Source: DATEDA01 sp963789885 (GTDB lineage Bacteria; Pseudomonadota; Gammaproteobacteria; Burkholderiales; SG8-39). Taken from it: 64,000 nucleotides of DNA. The position numbers were made by a program, and so were the translations under genes. The notes beneath the pieces are model-generated. The model was not told where the DNA came from and did not search any database. It saw nothing but the letters and a program-made list of their open reading frames with translations. Positions 63,909 to 64,000 of this stretch are shown here, in pieces. Position 1 is the stretch's first letter. Each line of letters opens with the position of its first letter. The DNA lies in NCBI GenBank assembly GCA_963789885.1, contig CAWBNB010000021.1, positions 252,864 to 316,863 on the forward strand, written 5' to 3'.

Positions 63909-64000
63909 AGCCCGCCGCGTTCGACTACTTGCGCCCGCGCGATCTGGGCGAGGCGCTGGTCGCGCTGCGCAGCGGGGCAGGGGAAGCGAAGCCGATCGCA
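63905..64000 (+). CDS. Molybdenum hydroxylase FAD-binding subunit (CoxM-like), N-terminus only
   Basis: The first 32 codons from GTG at 63905 read KPAAFDYLRPRDLGEALVAL, which is the classic start of the medium FAD subunit of xanthine dehydrogenase/CO dehydrogenase-family enzymes (Y-x-R-P-x-x-L-x-E-A). It overlaps the large-subunit stop (GTGA). The rest is outside the window. Confidence 0.82.
   Translation, partial: MKPAAFDYLRPRDLGEALVALRSGAGEAKPIA

Overview
The window reads as chromosomal DNA of a GC-rich betaproteobacterium, most like Burkholderiales or a relative. Two conserved neighbourhoods support this: a methyltransferase-rnhA-dnaQ block at the left end, and pyrG-kdsA-eno-ftsB in the middle. 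I saw no tRNA, rRNA, CRISPR array, integrase or transposase. Reading frames are broken by single-base shifts in at least nine otherwise conserved genes, clustered at about 16.8-22.3, 26.3-31.4 and 42.1-48.0 kb. The remaining long genes are nearly all clean. This pattern suggests local sequence error more than wholesale gene decay.

0-6 kb: methyltransferase end, rnhA, an RND efflux pair (adaptor and pump) lying between rnhA and dnaQ, then dnaQ. 6-19.4 kb: an acyl-CoA oxidation region with acyl-CoA synthetase, enoyl-CoA hydratase, an orphan molybdenum hydroxylase subunit, CaiB-type CoA-transferase, etfBA, acyl-CoA dehydrogenase, ETF-ubiquinone oxidoreductase and a one-piece 3-oxoacid CoA-transferase. 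Together these cover acyl activation, oxidation, and electron delivery from the dehydrogenase through ETF and ETF-QO to quinone. Three copies of a hairpin repeat lie between genes here. A 95-base AT-rich patch next to a truncated acetyltransferase remnant sits near 16.2 kb. 19.4-25.6 kb: a minus-strand MetE-like/hutH/hutG unit, divergent from a NitT/TauT-type ABC importer.

25.9-31.6 kb: one very large RTX-type protein with a lipase-like N-terminus, calcium-binding repeats and three cadherin-like domains. 31.8-35.9 kb: pyrG-kdsA-eno-ftsB. 36.0-39.0 kb: a GntR/FCD regulator with a clear promoter and operator, a PhyH-type dioxygenase and an SAF-domain oxidoreductase.

39.1-49.9 kb holds the most interesting system: eleven tightly packed same-strand genes that look like a dedicated type II fatty-acid or polyketide pathway. 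It contains a membrane methyltransferase, two paralogous exported alpha/beta hydrolases, a condensation-like acyltransferase with an altered motif, a FabL-like enoyl reductase, FabG, an ACP with a long C-terminal extension, a double-hotdog dehydratase, two ketosynthases, and a single protein joining an AcpS-type phosphopantetheinyl transferase to an LpxL-type acyltransferase. The set can activate a carrier protein, extend and reduce a chain, and transfer it to an acceptor. The product is unknown.

50-54.1 kb: a zinc-ribbon membrane protein and a TAXI-type solute-binding protein sharing a C-terminal Cys...LGLC tail, a sorbosone/glucose dehydrogenase-like beta-propeller, and an isochorismatase-like amidohydrolase. 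54.3-64 kb: catabolic genes, comprising a ferredoxin reductase with an internal deletion upstream of a two-subunit Rieske dioxygenase, a MarR regulator, and a coupled operon of amidase, TRAP transporter (DctQ, DctM, DctP) and molybdenum hydroxylase subunits running off the right end.
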